A stretch of DNA of 64,000 bases from Lasioglossum baleicum. Its lineage: Eukaryota > Arthropoda > Insecta > Hymenoptera > Halictidae. This document shows, one piece after another, positions 9,803 through 19,005 of the stretch (its first letter is position 1; the number at the start of each line of letters is the position of its first letter). The translations under genes and the position numbers were made by a program. The stretch is from assembly GCF_051020765.1 (NCBI RefSeq), contig NC_134929.1:1390786-1454785 (forward strand). The letters are read 5' to 3'. A model generated the notes under the pieces. That model made no database searches. It was not told the origin of the DNA and was given only the letters and a program-made list of their open reading frames with translations.

Positions 9803-11098
9803 GGTATTCTTTTCCCCTACACGGGTCTGGAGGGGGAAAGTACAGTTTTAAGACCGTACCATTGCCCTCAACTACACCCGCGACCGATAAACGATTAACA
9901 GGTAACGACAACCCTAGTAATCCGCTACCTGGTAGTGATGATCAATAAAGTCAAAAAGCGAGTGGAGAAAAGAAAAGGTGAACATAAACGTACAGGTAAA
10001 GGTAAAGGTGAAGGTAAACGGACGGGCTAAAGGAACAAGATAATAAAACACGGAGACTTTGTCCGTTCGCTTTTTACACGACGGTGGTTCATACACAATA
10101 ACTGCTGTTCTGCATGAAAGACGAGATACCAAAAACGAGTGCTTCGAAAAACTCGAAGACACGTACATATTTACTGCAGAAAATATTTAATACTACCAGA
10201 ATTAAGATGTGTAACTAAAAATTGATGATGTTAATAATTGCTCCAAAATTTTTTTTGCGAATTTTCCCTTAAAATATTTTTTTAATATTTAGATATTGCT
10301 TCTAAAAGAAATCTACAAACATACCATTGATTATTATATAGTTAGACATAAAAAAAAAGAATTAATCAAGTAAAAAAAAAAATGTATACGTATGCCGGGA
10401 GCGAACCTAGTATAAGCAGATCAACAGTCGAACGCCTAACGCGCTGAGCCAACCGAGCTGTTGGAAATGTGGTTAATACTTTCAGATGTAATACGCTGAC
10501 ATAGTAAAAATACTAATCAAGCCGATTTCATTGATTAATTTTTTTTTTTAATGCTCAAGGTTTATCAGTGCCTGATAGACTTACAGAATAAATAAAACGT
10601 AATAATTTTAAGGTTAGCTTAGTTCTTCGCGGAAGAAACGTCGAAAAAATCGGTTTTTATTTTTTTTAACAACGGCGCACCAAACCAAAATATCTGAAAA
10701 AATTCATGAACAATACTTATAACAATATACTGCTACTGTAAAAATATAAATGTTGTCACTCTAAAACTTCCATGTGAAATCTGCATTTTTTCGATTTTTT
10801 TGAGGTATTTATTTTTTACAAGCAGGATTTCCATTTTAAAAATCTGAAACCAATTGCAAAGTATGTATTTGGGTTTTTGACACGTGTCAGATTTTTTTCA
10901 GAATTTTTAAACGTCATTAACTAGGGTAAATAGGCCAAAAACTGATTTTTCGTTTTTACCCCATAACTACCCTCCCGATCGAGATACAGGGTTGAAATTT
11001 TGCACAGTATGTTTTTTCTTGGTGCTCTATCGAATGGCACATCGTCGATAAAATTCGGCTCAAGGGAATTTTTGACTACCTTATCCGGCTATGCCCTT
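9803..11098 (-). repeat. Right 1,296-bp terminal inverted repeat of the DNA transposon
   Basis: Reverse complement of 5181-6476, with the same length and the same landmarks in mirror order: hexamer-like array near 9979-10018, tRNA-like sequence at 10389-10461, and AT-rich runs. The outer end GGCTATGCCCTT at 11098 abuts resumed polymerase coding. Confidence 0.9.
10389..10461 (-). other. tRNA-like sequence in right transposon arm
   Basis: Mirror copy of 5819-5892. A- and B-box-like motifs are preserved on the minus strand (AACCGAGCTG... on the + strand is the complement of the A-box end). It is in perfect register with the left copy relative to the element ends, so it was present before the arms diverged or has been kept uniform by conversion. 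Confidence 0.6.
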
Positions 11099-13990
11099 GA
11101 ACGAGAAAACGACGTTTCCGTGAACGTGTTCGAATGGGTGCGGAAGAAATGTGTAACGCTTCATTTGACCGGGGAGAAACGGAGGAGGCATGTAAACTTG
11201 CTGTTTCTACAGAATGCTGCAAAGGCGCACAGCCATTTCGCATGTATACGAAATTTGTCACGATTGGTTTCGTCGCAGCTTAACAAGAAGAAAAATCTCA
11301 AGTATATTTGTGATCGGTAAGTTGCACGTTTTTGTGTTTTTTAAAAATTCTTTGAAGCAAAAACGACATAATTTTTTCCTTCCCACAGGTGTTTGCAATA
11401 TTTTCCCACGCCGGAGAGATTAAACATGCATACGATTGACTGTGAACGGATGAACGATTGTGCTCTGGAGCTTCCAATATCGGAAGAAGATAAGGGGTTA
11501 CAGTTTAAGAACTACACGAACAAAGAACAGGCGCCGTTCGTTATTTATGCTGACTTGGAGTGCCTGCTGCTGCCTGGGGAACATCAAGGGCAAGACCGTG
11601 CGGCACGCGTACAATATCAACAACACCACGCGTTTAGTATAGGATACTACATGCATTGTCGCTATGATGAATAGTTGTCCGAGTATCATGATTATCGCGA
11701 TAAAGAGGGATGTGCCGCATGGTTCGTGAACAGGTTATACGAGCTAAGTTGTAAATTACAACCGATATTTGATAAAACGGTGACAATGAATCCACTAACT
11801 GAAGCGGAAAAGTTAAATTTTCATACGGCCACACATTGTCATGTATGCGAGAAACCGTTCGACACTTCTGACGCGACGAAAGTACATGATCATTGTCATT
11901 TCACAGGCGCGTATCGTGGTCCGGCTCATAATGGATGCAATTTGAACTATCAATCTTCATACACGATACCGGTGGTTTTTCATAATTTATCAGGTTACGA
12001 CGCGCATTTCATAATCAAAGAATTAGCAAACGCGTTCGAGGGGCGGGTGGACGTGTTGCCATTGACGAAAGAAAAGTATATCTCTTTCACGAAAAACGTT
12101 TCCATCGAGAGACAGCCGGGTAAAGAGCGAAAGTACGCAAAGTTGTTGAAATTTCGCTTCATCGACTCATTCAAGTTCTTGAACTCGAGTCTGGACAAGC
12201 TGTCGTCATACTTGGACAAAAGCAAATTACACATCGTACGAGGTGAATTTGCATATCTTTCCGACGACGATTTCAACCTGTTGACCAGAAAAGGCGTGTT
12301 CCCATACGACTATCTGACATCGTATGATAAATTAAACGATACATGTTTGCCGTCGCGCGAAGAATTTTACAATCAGTTGAATGGCAGCGAGATATCCGAC
12401 GCCGATTACCTTCGCGCGAATACGGTTTGGTCGCGTTTCGCTATACGAACGCTTGGACAGTACAGCGATTTATATTTAAAATTAGATGTGCTGTTGTTGG
12501 CGGATGTTTTTGAAAATTTTCGCGATGACTGTCTCGAGAATTACAAGCTCGATCCGGCACATTATTACACGCTCCCCGGTTTCGCATGGGACGTGATGAT
12601 GAAAATGACAAAGATTGAATTGGAGTTGTTCACCGACGTCGACATGCTTTTGTTTGTGGAGCGAGGAATACGTGGCGGATTGAGTCAGTGTTCGCATAGA
12701 TATGCATGCGCAAACAACAAATATTCATCTAGCCACGACTCGAGCAAACCATCCACCTACTTAATGTATTTCGACGTGAATAATTTGTACGGTTGGGCTA
12801 TGTCGCAACCTCTACCGTACAGAGACTTTCGATGGGTGGAGGAGGACATAGATAATTTCGATGTCGAATCCATTCCAATCGATAGTCCCGTAGGATACAT
12901 TTTGGAGGTGGATTTAGAGTATCCACGCGAAATTCACGATGCTCACGCGGATCTTCCGTTTTGTCCAAGTCACGGCACGGCGACCGACTCGAGTCAAAGA
13001 AAGTTGATGGCAACACTTCACGATAAGGAACGATACGTTGTACATTATCGATACCTCCAACAAAGTCTAAAGCACAATCTGAAATTGAAGAAAATTCATC
13101 GAATTCTAGAGTTTCGACAGTCGCGATGGTTGCATGGCTACATCGATTTGAACACAAAATTACGCGCCAACGCGACCAACGATTTTTCCAAGAATTTGTT
13201 CAAATTAATGAACAATGCTGTGTTTGGGAAAACGATGGAGAACGTTCGAAATCATGCAATCGTGAAATTACTTTCTCGATGGAATGGTAGACACGGCGTC
13301 GAACGATTAATAGCTAGACCAAATTTTCACAGCTATACAGTGTTTTCCGAAGACTTCGTCGCGATTCAGATGAAAAAGCTGCTCGTTAAATTTTACAAAC
13401 CAATCTACGTAGGCATGGCTGTATTGGATATATCGAAATTTCATTTGTACAGCTTCCATTATGAGTACATGTACCCAAAACTCCAGAAAAATTGTAAGAT
13501 TTTGTACACGGACACGGACAGCTTGATATACGAGATCGCTTGCGATGACGCGTACGATGCGCTGCTGAAACGTGATATCCATCGATACGATACAAGCAAT
13601 TATGACCCGAACAACGTTTACGGTGTTCCGATTGCGAATAATAAACAACTAGGATTGATGAAGGATGAGAATGGCGGTAAAATTATGAACGAGTTTGTAG
13701 GACTTCGTTCAAAAATGTATGCGATTCGCGTGCATGGTGATGACGAAACTAAAAAAATCAAAGGCATCAGAACAAACGTTACCGCTCGGAATATCAGTTT
13801 CAAAGACTATATCGATTATCTTCACAATAATACAGAAAAGAGGGTTAATAGTAATCGTATAGTGTCCGTACAACATCAGGTGTATTCGATGTCGGAAGTA
13901 AAATTAGCATTGAGTTCGAACGACGATAAGCGATATATTTGTAATAATTTGATCGATACGCTTCCTTGGGGGCATTATAGCATCAATTAA
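11099..13990 (+). pseudogene. polB: Protein-primed DNA polymerase B of the Polinton, broken
   Basis: This is the family B, protein-primed polymerase that would replicate the Polinton. Coding resumes at 11099 (ENDVSVNVF). A 72-bp GT-AG intron lies at 11317-11388, and the main exon runs to the TAA at 13990. Landmarks are a CDRC/HxxxC zinc-like motif around the splice junction, Exo I at YADLE (~11546), Exo II at FHNLSGYD (~11980), polymerase motif A at DVNNLYG (~12774), motif B at NNAVFGK (~13210) and motif C at YTDTDS (~13506). Three lesions are visible: the 5' half is missing, a 5.9-kb transposon sits upstream, and an in-frame TAG occurs at 11672-11674. The catalytic motifs look intact, so inactivation appears fairly recent. 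Short antisense ORFs here are shadows. Confidence 0.92.
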
Positions 13991-14374
13991 GAAAAACCGA
14001 GTCACCATTTTTTATCCTCGTAAAAGAAATGGAAGTGGTAGGGAGAACGAAGTGGTAGGGAGATTATTGTAAATCTTTGTAGACTAGTCGGGGAGGGGAT
14101 GCGGCCATTTTGTTGATCTTATCTGTAAAAGGAGTGGTGGGGAGACAGCATATAAAAATATCGTATCCCGAGCGTCATGCTTCAGATCAAGACAACCGTC
14201 ACTAAAACGTAGACAGCACGATTCAGCACAACCGTCGTCCACTCACTGAATGTGATCGTTCAAACATCGAGGAGTCGCACAAAAAGAAGAGGCTAAATAA
14301 TATGTAAGTAGAAAAGATGAAAAATTGTAAAAAAAGAAATTTAGAAAAATGTCTAATTTTGAAATCTGTTGCAG
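13991..14374 (+). promoter_or_regulatory. Promoter and leader intron of the next Polinton gene
   Basis: A TATA-like CATATAAAAATA lies at about 14148-14159. About 140 bp downstream, a consensus donor (TAT/GTAAGTA at 14304) and acceptor (CTGTTGCAG at 14374) bound a 71-bp intron placed before the likely start codon. Two copies of AGTGGTAGGGAGA lie upstream (14034-14063). The promoter and splice sites are predicted from consensus only. Confidence 0.5.
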
Positions 14375-14405
14375 GGGTTTTCACAATAGCAGCCCCATTG
14401 CATCG

Positions 14406-14996
14406 ATGATACAGCCATCATCGTCGTCACCGTCGAGTTGTTTGCACGGCGCGCGAGTCTTGAGTCGAAGATATTCGATAGCTGGAAATTATTTTAAATA
14501 TCTTGAAATTGGTGTGCACGTTGGTGATGATATTTGCGTGGAACTGGCTATAGGAGATAATCGCAGTAACGAGATCACGTTTTCCCTGGATGCATGGACA
14601 GAGTTGTTGCGCACGAAGGAGTATATTTCCAATTTACAATCTATGCAGAAACAGTGTCGAAAAATGAGCGATGATTTAACATTACAAATAGTTAATCACA
14701 ATGGTATGAATCTGGTGAAATTATCGAATCAGTTCGTGGCTCTGTACATCACGGAAAAAACTATGCATAACTTGTACAATCTCGAATTCTGCGTGTACAA
14801 CATGTATTCATGGTTGATCGACAATGTTCCTACGGTGACTGCTAAATTTATGAATTTTGCCGCTGCGGTGAAGGATAGCAACGCGAAGAATATCATGAAA
14901 GCGATCGTCGAGAGCGAATCTTTCGATCAAAGTTCACTGATCGATTGTGAACTGGCGGCTTCGTGCGCTGACATCATCGCGGCGCAAAACAGATAG
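14406..14996 (+). CDS. Polinton protein of unknown function (196 aa)
   Basis: The frame is open from an ATG at 14349, but that codon lies inside the predicted leader intron. The ATG at 14406, just after the acceptor, is therefore the better start and gives 196 residues. The N-terminus is Ser/Pro-rich. A mixed alpha/beta body follows, with a segment at EIGVHVGDDICVELAIGD and a helical C-terminal half. I recognise no domain. It sits between polB and the convergent integrase gene in the provirus, is transcribed with polB orientation, and ends about 55 bp before a shared 3'-end cassette. A DNA-binding or regulatory role is possible, but nothing in the sequence proves it. Confidence 0.75.
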   Translation: MIQPSSSSPSSCLHGARVLSRRYSIAGNYFKYLEIGVHVGDDICVELAIGDNRSNEITFSLDAWTELLRTKEYISNLQSMQKQCRKMSDDLTLQIVNHNGMNLVKLSNQFVALYITEKTMHNLYNLEFCVYNMYSWLIDNVPTVTAKFMNFAAAVKDSNAKNIMKAIVESESFDQSSLIDCELAASCADIIAAQNR

Positions 14997-15049
14997 GTTA
15001 AAAAATTACTGTTGTGTGTGTGTGTGTGTGTTTTTGTAACGATACACAT

Positions 15050-15110
15050 TATTTTAAAATAAAATTATTCGAGAATATCTCTTTTGTACTTTATTTTATT
15101 ACAAATTACA
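15050..15110. terminator. Shared 3'-end cassette between convergent genes
   Basis: AT-rich polyadenylation-type sequence (AATAAAAT on + and AATAAAATAAAG on minus) surrounds the core TATTCGAGAATATCTCTTTTG. It lies between the convergent stop codons at 14996 (+) and 15163 (minus). A nearly identical cassette, in the orientation matching transcription, follows the major capsid gene at 22296-22360. The core contains the small palindrome TATTCTCGAATA. A 3'-processing role is inferred. Confidence 0.55.
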
Positions 15111-15162
15111 TTTTTTCACTATCATAAATCTTACATATAAAATACGAGTAGAAAATACAAAA

Positions 15163-16083
15163 TTAAAGTATATTTGTTTTAGATATCCATGAATTATGTG
15201 ACGCATCCATCCCCAACCATTTTACATATACGTTATTTCCTTTCCTACGTAATATTTTTTCAACTAAGTATATGTCAGGATATTTTGTCGCACGTATCTC
15301 GTGTTCGTAAAATCCTCCGGCAATCGGTTTGCCCCTTACGTCGGCCAAGAGGTATGTGACAGGATTCGTTCGTTTCACCGCGATAATCTTGAATATTTCG
15401 GTTGACCAGTTCGGCGTGTATCCTTTGTCAAATAGGGTTTTGAACTTGCTAATGCGCACGCGATCATTGAGCTTAAATTTGGCAGGACCAGCAATCTCCA
15501 TCTTGTCGTACACGGTGGACAGAAGGCGGCTGGCATTTTTACGGTTCACGTCGACGGGTCGCATACGGATGGTACGATGTTTTCGATTATTGTAGTCCTC
15601 GGTCAACGTGGGAAGCGCATCGATCCAATGATATTTTCCGCTCAACGAGAAAAATTTCCACATGCTGTTCTTCAACGTGCGATTGAAACGTTCCACGACG
15701 GATGCTTTCATAGTGCTAAACGTAGAATAATGGTTGATGTTGCGACTCCTTAGATAGTCTTGAAACGTTGTATTGTAGAATTCTTTCCCCATGTCGGTCT
15801 GCAAGTTGTTCGGGACTCTACCGTCCTTCTTCAACGCTGATGCGAAAGCTTTGCACACGTCGCTCGCATTTTTACTCTTCAAAGGAACCGTCCATGCATA
15901 TTTGCTAAATACATCGATTATCGTGAGAATATATCGATGCCCTCGATTCTCTCGCGCGTATTTTTGAACTTCAACGATATCGGCTTGCCAAAGATCATCG
16001 AATCCCCGCACAACCACACGTCTACGCGGGTAAAAACGTCTCGCCGGGGCATGCAGCTCTTCCACCACGTTTTTTTTACTCAT
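15163..16083 (-). CDS. int: Polinton retroviral-type integrase with chromodomain
   Basis: Encodes 306 residues. An rve catalytic core has acidic residues in WQADIVE (D35), LQTDMGKEF (D97) and VVERFNR (E131), giving a D,D34E layout that would catalyse strand transfer of provirus ends. A C-terminal chromodomain-like segment (DIYLVEKILRR, WLGMDASHNSWI; ~265-304) would bind modified histones and guide integration. A His/Cys zinc module is not obvious upstream, although Polinton integrases may carry one in an earlier exon. The gene is convergent with the 196-residue gene and followed on the minus strand by the shared 3'-end cassette. The reading frame is intact. Confidence 0.93.
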   Translation of the reverse strand: MSKKNVVEELHAPARRFYPRRRVVVRGFDDLWQADIVEVQKYARENRGHRYILTIIDVFSKYAWTVPLKSKNASDVCKAFASALKKDGRVPNNLQTDMGKEFYNTTFQDYLRSRNINHYSTFSTMKASVVERFNRTLKNSMWKFFSLSGKYHWIDALPTLTEDYNNRKHRTIRMRPVDVNRKNASRLLSTVYDKMEIAGPAKFKLNDRVRISKFKTLFDKGYTPNWSTEIFKIIAVKRTNPVTYLLADVRGKPIAGGFYEHEIRATKYPDIYLVEKILRRKGNNVYVKWLGMDASHNSWISKTNIL

Positions 16084-16321
16084 CGTCGTCGTCGTCGTTC
16101 TTCTCGCTCTCCCTTTAACCGATTATTCACTTTTCAATCGTGTCTTTCCAGTCATTAAAGCGATGACTAACAGGTACAGGAACAGGTACAGGTACAGTAT
16201 GACGATTGCACATCATATCCACGGATTTCCCTCAAGGACCGTCGACACGTTTCTTGTGTCAGACATTATCGTTTCTTTAGCGGTCTTCAGGACTTCGATC
16301 AGCTTTTCATCCCCTGTTTAG

Positions 16322-16747
16322 CTAATATTTCAGACTTATTTCATGTCGTCCTCTTTTCACCTTCTCCTTCAAGGTCTCGTTGATATCGGTTGATTTCATA
16401 TTTTCGTTTGCATCGTATGGAACACCTTGCATCGTAGCCAATATTTCAGACTTTATCGTTTCTTGAGAGGTTTTCAGTTTTTTGACCAGTTTTTTCATGA
16501 TCTCTGATTCGAGCTTCGCGTTAAGCGTGTCCACGTATACTTTGGTTGCAGCGTGATCGTTTGCCTTGGGATTCGCCACGCGCCCGATCCTCATACCTTT
16601 CGCATCATACAATTTAGCATCATCGTTCAAACATATAGCGTTATCGCACACGTAACTTTTAAAAACGCCGGGGTAGAAAATTGGAGAAACATTCGACTCG
16701 CGTTTGTTCGCTTCGCGAAACACCATGCCAAATTTGTTGATAGACAT
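16322..16747 (-). CDS. Polinton protein with fibre-like repeat motif (141 aa)
   Basis: A 141-residue protein with an N-terminal globular part and the motif NPKANDHAATKVYVD at about residues 81-95. That motif resembles the NDAATKxYVD repeat seen in phage and viral fibre or tail proteins, where it precedes trimeric coiled coils. It is followed by about 40 residues of Lys/Glu-rich heptad-like helix. A virion fibre or attachment role is possible, but that is inference from one motif. The frame is intact and lies in a minus-strand cluster with the next three genes and the ATPase. Related small proteins recur in insect Polintons, though I cannot name the family. Confidence 0.6.
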   Translation of the reverse strand: MSINKFGMVFREANKRESNVSPIFYPGVFKSYVCDNAICLNDDAKLYDAKGMRIGRVANPKANDHAATKVYVDTLNAKLESEIMKKLVKKLKTSQETIKSEILATMQGVPYDANENMKSTDINETLKEKVKRGRHEISLKY

Positions 16748-16756
16748 TGTTTCGAG

Positions 16757-17020
16757 TTAGTCTTCTTCTTCTTCTCCTTCTTCTTCTTCAGGTATCACCA
16801 ACTCGTACCGCTCGCACAACCGTTTTACCTGTCCTGCGATCCACAGTATTCGTTGAAATATCTCATCCAGTTTTATCCTTAAACTTTGAAATCTCAAGTT
16901 CCAGCTTTCACCGTTGTCGTCGTCGTCTCCTCCCGAGGATATCGTTTGATTCGTTTCGCAACAATTAAGATGAATACGCATTTTTATGAACCGCAACAAT
17001 TTTATCGATTGACATTTCAT
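16757..17020 (-). CDS. Small acidic-tailed Polinton protein (87 aa)
   Basis: Encodes up to 87 residues, with a second ATG at codon 14 that may be the real start. An acidic patch (DDDDN) is followed by a predicted amphipathic helix (RIKLDEIFQRILWIAGQVKRL) and a run of Glu at the C-terminus. No family is recognised. It sits 10 bp from the start of the fibre-like gene and 32 bp from the stop of the upstream gene on the same strand, as expected for the compact minus-strand cluster. The poly-Glu is encoded by a CTT/CTC microsatellite, so some caution is warranted. Confidence 0.5.
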   Translation of the reverse strand: MKCQSIKLLRFIKMRIHLNCCETNQTISSGGDDDDNGESWNLRFQSLRIKLDEIFQRILWIAGQVKRLCERYELVIPEEEEGEEEED

Positions 17021-17051
17021 TCGTCACTGACTCGACGAACGCATGCACGCT

Positions 17052-17777
17052 TTAATTTATAACTATACCGGCTTCACGAAGTTCTTCGATTATCGACATT
17101 ATTTCATTGTCATGGTTGGAATGACCGGCATTCTTCGAAGCGGTTAACAATTTCAGACGATCGACGAGTTCGTTCGGATCGTCCCAATGCACGTAATCGA
17201 TTGGATGGTCGGTCACGCGCATAGAAGTTGGAAGTTCAATCCCTCTCCCACTTCGCGACGAAAACAATGGTCCTATAATTTTCTTATACTTGTAACCTTT
17301 GTTTCCCTTTAGCTGATTCCCGCGTCGATGTGCTTGCGTAAGATTGAGAATTCTTTTGTACACGTTCTTATCATCCTCGGTGTACAGCCGCTCGTCGGGT
17401 ATTTTATTGAATATCAATTCGTAAAGACCGTGAGTCCCCTCGTACCTTACTCCGTTAACGATGATATCGTCGTTGCTGTTCACATCGAATGTGTAATTTC
17501 CCAGCATCAGTTTATCATCGTGCAAATATACCCCGTACACGTTGTCGGAATTTGTCGTTGGACCGGTAAAAAATTTTTTTAAATACTCGCGCGCCAACGG
17601 TCCTAAATTCTCGGATATATGTTGATTTTCCTCTTGATGAGTTTCAGGATTTTCAAAAATATCACGCATCGAAGATTCCAAAGATGCCGTGTTCGTCGGC
17701 TCCATCTCCTCGTCGTCGTCGTCGTCGTCATTGTCATTGTCATCGTCATTGTCATTGTCATCGTCATTAACCCTCAT
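17052..17777 (-). CDS. Polinton protein with DUF8207-like domain (241 aa)
   Basis: The N-terminus is an Asp/Asn-rich run encoded by a TCATTG/TCGTCG microsatellite. A conserved domain follows: YGVYLHDDKLMLGN, VNGVRYEGTHGLYELIF, and a basic KGNKGYKYKKIIGPLF segment. This order (short beta strands, a GTxGLxELI motif, then a Lys-rich segment) is common in unannotated insect Polinton proteins, and I believe it corresponds to DUF8207. The function is unknown. Its start overlaps the end of the upstream ORF by 11 nt at an A8 run, so the two may be one protein joined by frameshifting, or split by a mutation. In relatives, as I recall them, the two parts are fused. Confidence 0.75.
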   Translation of the reverse strand: MRVNDDDNDNDDDNDNDDDDDDEEMEPTNTASLESSMRDIFENPETHQEENQHISENLGPLAREYLKKFFTGPTTNSDNVYGVYLHDDKLMLGNYTFDVNSNDDIIVNGVRYEGTHGLYELIFNKIPDERLYTEDDKNVYKRILNLTQAHRRGNQLKGNKGYKYKKIIGPLFSSRSGRGIELPTSMRVTDHPIDYVHWDDPNELVDRLKLLTASKNAGHSNHDNEIMSIIEELREAGIVIN

Positions 17778-18162
17778 TTTTTTTATAGAGGACGAGGTCG
17801 GCGGTCCTCCAACATCTGAGAATCTTCTTTTCTTTTCGTGAGGGTGGAGGGGAGGGTGGTGGCGTTTCCTTGATATCTGAGAACACGTTGTCGTTCGGCT
17901 CGACAGTAGCCGTATTTTGAACTAGCTGTTTCAACGGTTCAACGATCGGTCGTAAATTCGTTTGCAAATTCTCCTCGGTCGCCATTTTCCCAACTTTCAA
18001 CGCCAAATACTTTTTACGTATGGTATCGCTGGTCTTCGCTATTTCGTTTGCAATCGAAACTCGCAGCTTCTCCTTCTTTTCCTTTTGAGCCGGCATATTG
18101 ATTGGAAGCGTAAGAGAGAGATTTACAGCCACGATACAACACCGACAACCCTTACCGAGCAA
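17767..18162 (-). CDS. N-terminal partner of the DUF8207-like protein (about 110-131 aa)
   Basis: The best start is probably the internal ATG at codon 23 (MPAQKEKKEK), giving about 109 residues. The segment IAKTSDTIRKKYLALKVGKM followed by LRPIVEPLKQLVQN is a helical, basic motif that I associate with the N-terminal part of the DUF8207-type Polinton protein. A Pro-rich stretch (PPPSPPPS) links to the C-terminus. The ORF ends at a TAA just after TATAAAAAAAATGAGGG, inside which the next ORF starts one base out of phase. This could be a programmed frameshift, stop-restart, or a disabling indel. Confidence 0.65.
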   Translation of the reverse strand: MLGKGCRCCIVAVNLSLTLPINMPAQKEKKEKLRVSIANEIAKTSDTIRKKYLALKVGKMATEENLQTNLRPIVEPLKQLVQNTATVEPNDNVFSDIKETPPPSPPPSRKEKKILRCWRTADLVLYKKNEG

Positions 18163-18171
18163 CTGTGCTCA

Positions 18172-18864
18172 TTACAGTACGACAAACTCGTTAAATCCAC
18201 GTCTGTAACGACCGCGATTCGCGGGGCTATCTTTATCGATCACGAGAAATCCATACTTCCTTCGCCAACAATTCGCACATAACGCGCTAAACGTCTCGAA
18301 CGACATATCGGTATTTACGTGATCCTGATGAATGTGACGCAAGTTCATGGTATCCTGTTTGAACAGAATCAACAGATTGGCATTGTCGCGAATTAAATGT
18401 TTAGGTATTCTCGCGTACGACTGACCCAGGTAGAAGCAATCGACGTGCGAATGTCTACCCATCGCGAAATACTCTCTCATGATATCCTGCTCGTCACACG
18501 CCACGTCGTCGAAGATGAATATCGAATCGGGTCGTGCTTCTGCGGGAGGGATTACGTCGGCATTGTCCGCGAACGCAAAGTAGCCTACATCCTCCCCCAC
18601 GGATGAGAACAGTTTGCTCAAGTATTGATATTTTGACTGGCTCAGCGATTTTGAGTACACATAAACGTTTGCGAATCGTAGTCCGTTCTCGCTTTCCAGC
18701 AGGCTAATCATAACGTTCGTTTTACCGCACCCCGATGGGCCGCTTATGACGCATCGTACATTGCATGGTAACAACGATCCATGTTTACGCATCGTCTCAT
18801 CACAATCGTCGAACGCGCGACACGTTGGAACACGAATATCCAAAGATTGTCTTACAAAACGCAT
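18172..18864 (-). CDS. FtsK/HerA-type genome-packaging ATPase
   Basis: Encodes 230 residues. Walker A is SGPSGCGKTN (residues 41-50) and Walker B is SIFIFDDV (114-121), with a conserved GQSYARIPKHLIRDNANLLILF segment further on in the position of the sensor region. This is the adenovirus IVa2/FtsK-HerA-like packaging ATPase of Polintons, expected to pump DNA into capsids. It ends with FVVL at 18172, only 9 bp before the downstream ORF. A TATA-type box (GTATAAATAC on the minus strand, ~18897-18906) lies about 35 bp upstream of the start. The frame is intact and all key motifs are present. Confidence 0.93.
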   Translation of the reverse strand: MRFVRQSLDIRVPTCRAFDDCDETMRKHGSLLPCNVRCVISGPSGCGKTNVMISLLESENGLRFANVYVYSKSLSQSKYQYLSKLFSSVGEDVGYFAFADNADVIPPAEARPDSIFIFDDVACDEQDIMREYFAMGRHSHVDCFYLGQSYARIPKHLIRDNANLLILFKQDTMNLRHIHQDHVNTDMSFETFSALCANCWRRKYGFLVIDKDSPANRGRYRRGFNEFVVL

Positions 18865-19005
18865 GATCTGATTGACACGATAAGGGAGGGGGAATAGTAT
18901 TTATACGAGAGCTCGAACATCGTAGGTATCAGTCACTCCCCACCCCCTCCAAACGTGAGGAAGTTCTTTTCTTTTAAAAAAAAGAGAGAGCAGAAAAAAT
19001 AGCTT
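18865..19005. promoter_or_regulatory. Divergent promoter region between ATPase and PLA2 genes
   Basis: A 141-bp gap separates two divergent reading frames. On the minus strand GTATAAATAC (~18897-18906) is a good TATA box for the ATPase. The + side has a purine-rich stretch (AAAAAAAAGAGAGAGCAG, ~18976-18993) and no clear TATA. The pyrimidine-rich CACTCCCCACCCCCTCC at 18933-18949 might bind Sp1/KLF-like factors. Prediction only. Confidence 0.45.

Larger units (their letters stand above)
5181..11098 (+). mobile_element. ISL2EU/PIF-like DNA transposon inserted in polB
   Basis: A 5,918-bp unit bounded by inverted repeats that start AAGGGCATAGCCGGATAAGG at 5181 and end with its reverse complement at 11098. 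Each arm is 1,296 bp (5181-6476 and 9803-11098). Between them lie one 764-codon DDE transposase gene (6600-8894) and a 131-bp minisatellite. The element interrupts Polinton polymerase B. The target duplication is short and cannot be separated with certainty from the terminal AA/TT. Confidence 0.9.

Noticed and set aside
9046..9898. Row of near-identical 65-75 codon ORFs on the + strand
   Set aside because: They are the same frame read through each 131-bp minisatellite unit and overlap one another; no domain and no independent start signals.
12798..13648. Antisense ORFs of 113-119 codons under polB
   Set aside because: Shadows of the polymerase frame; no domain.
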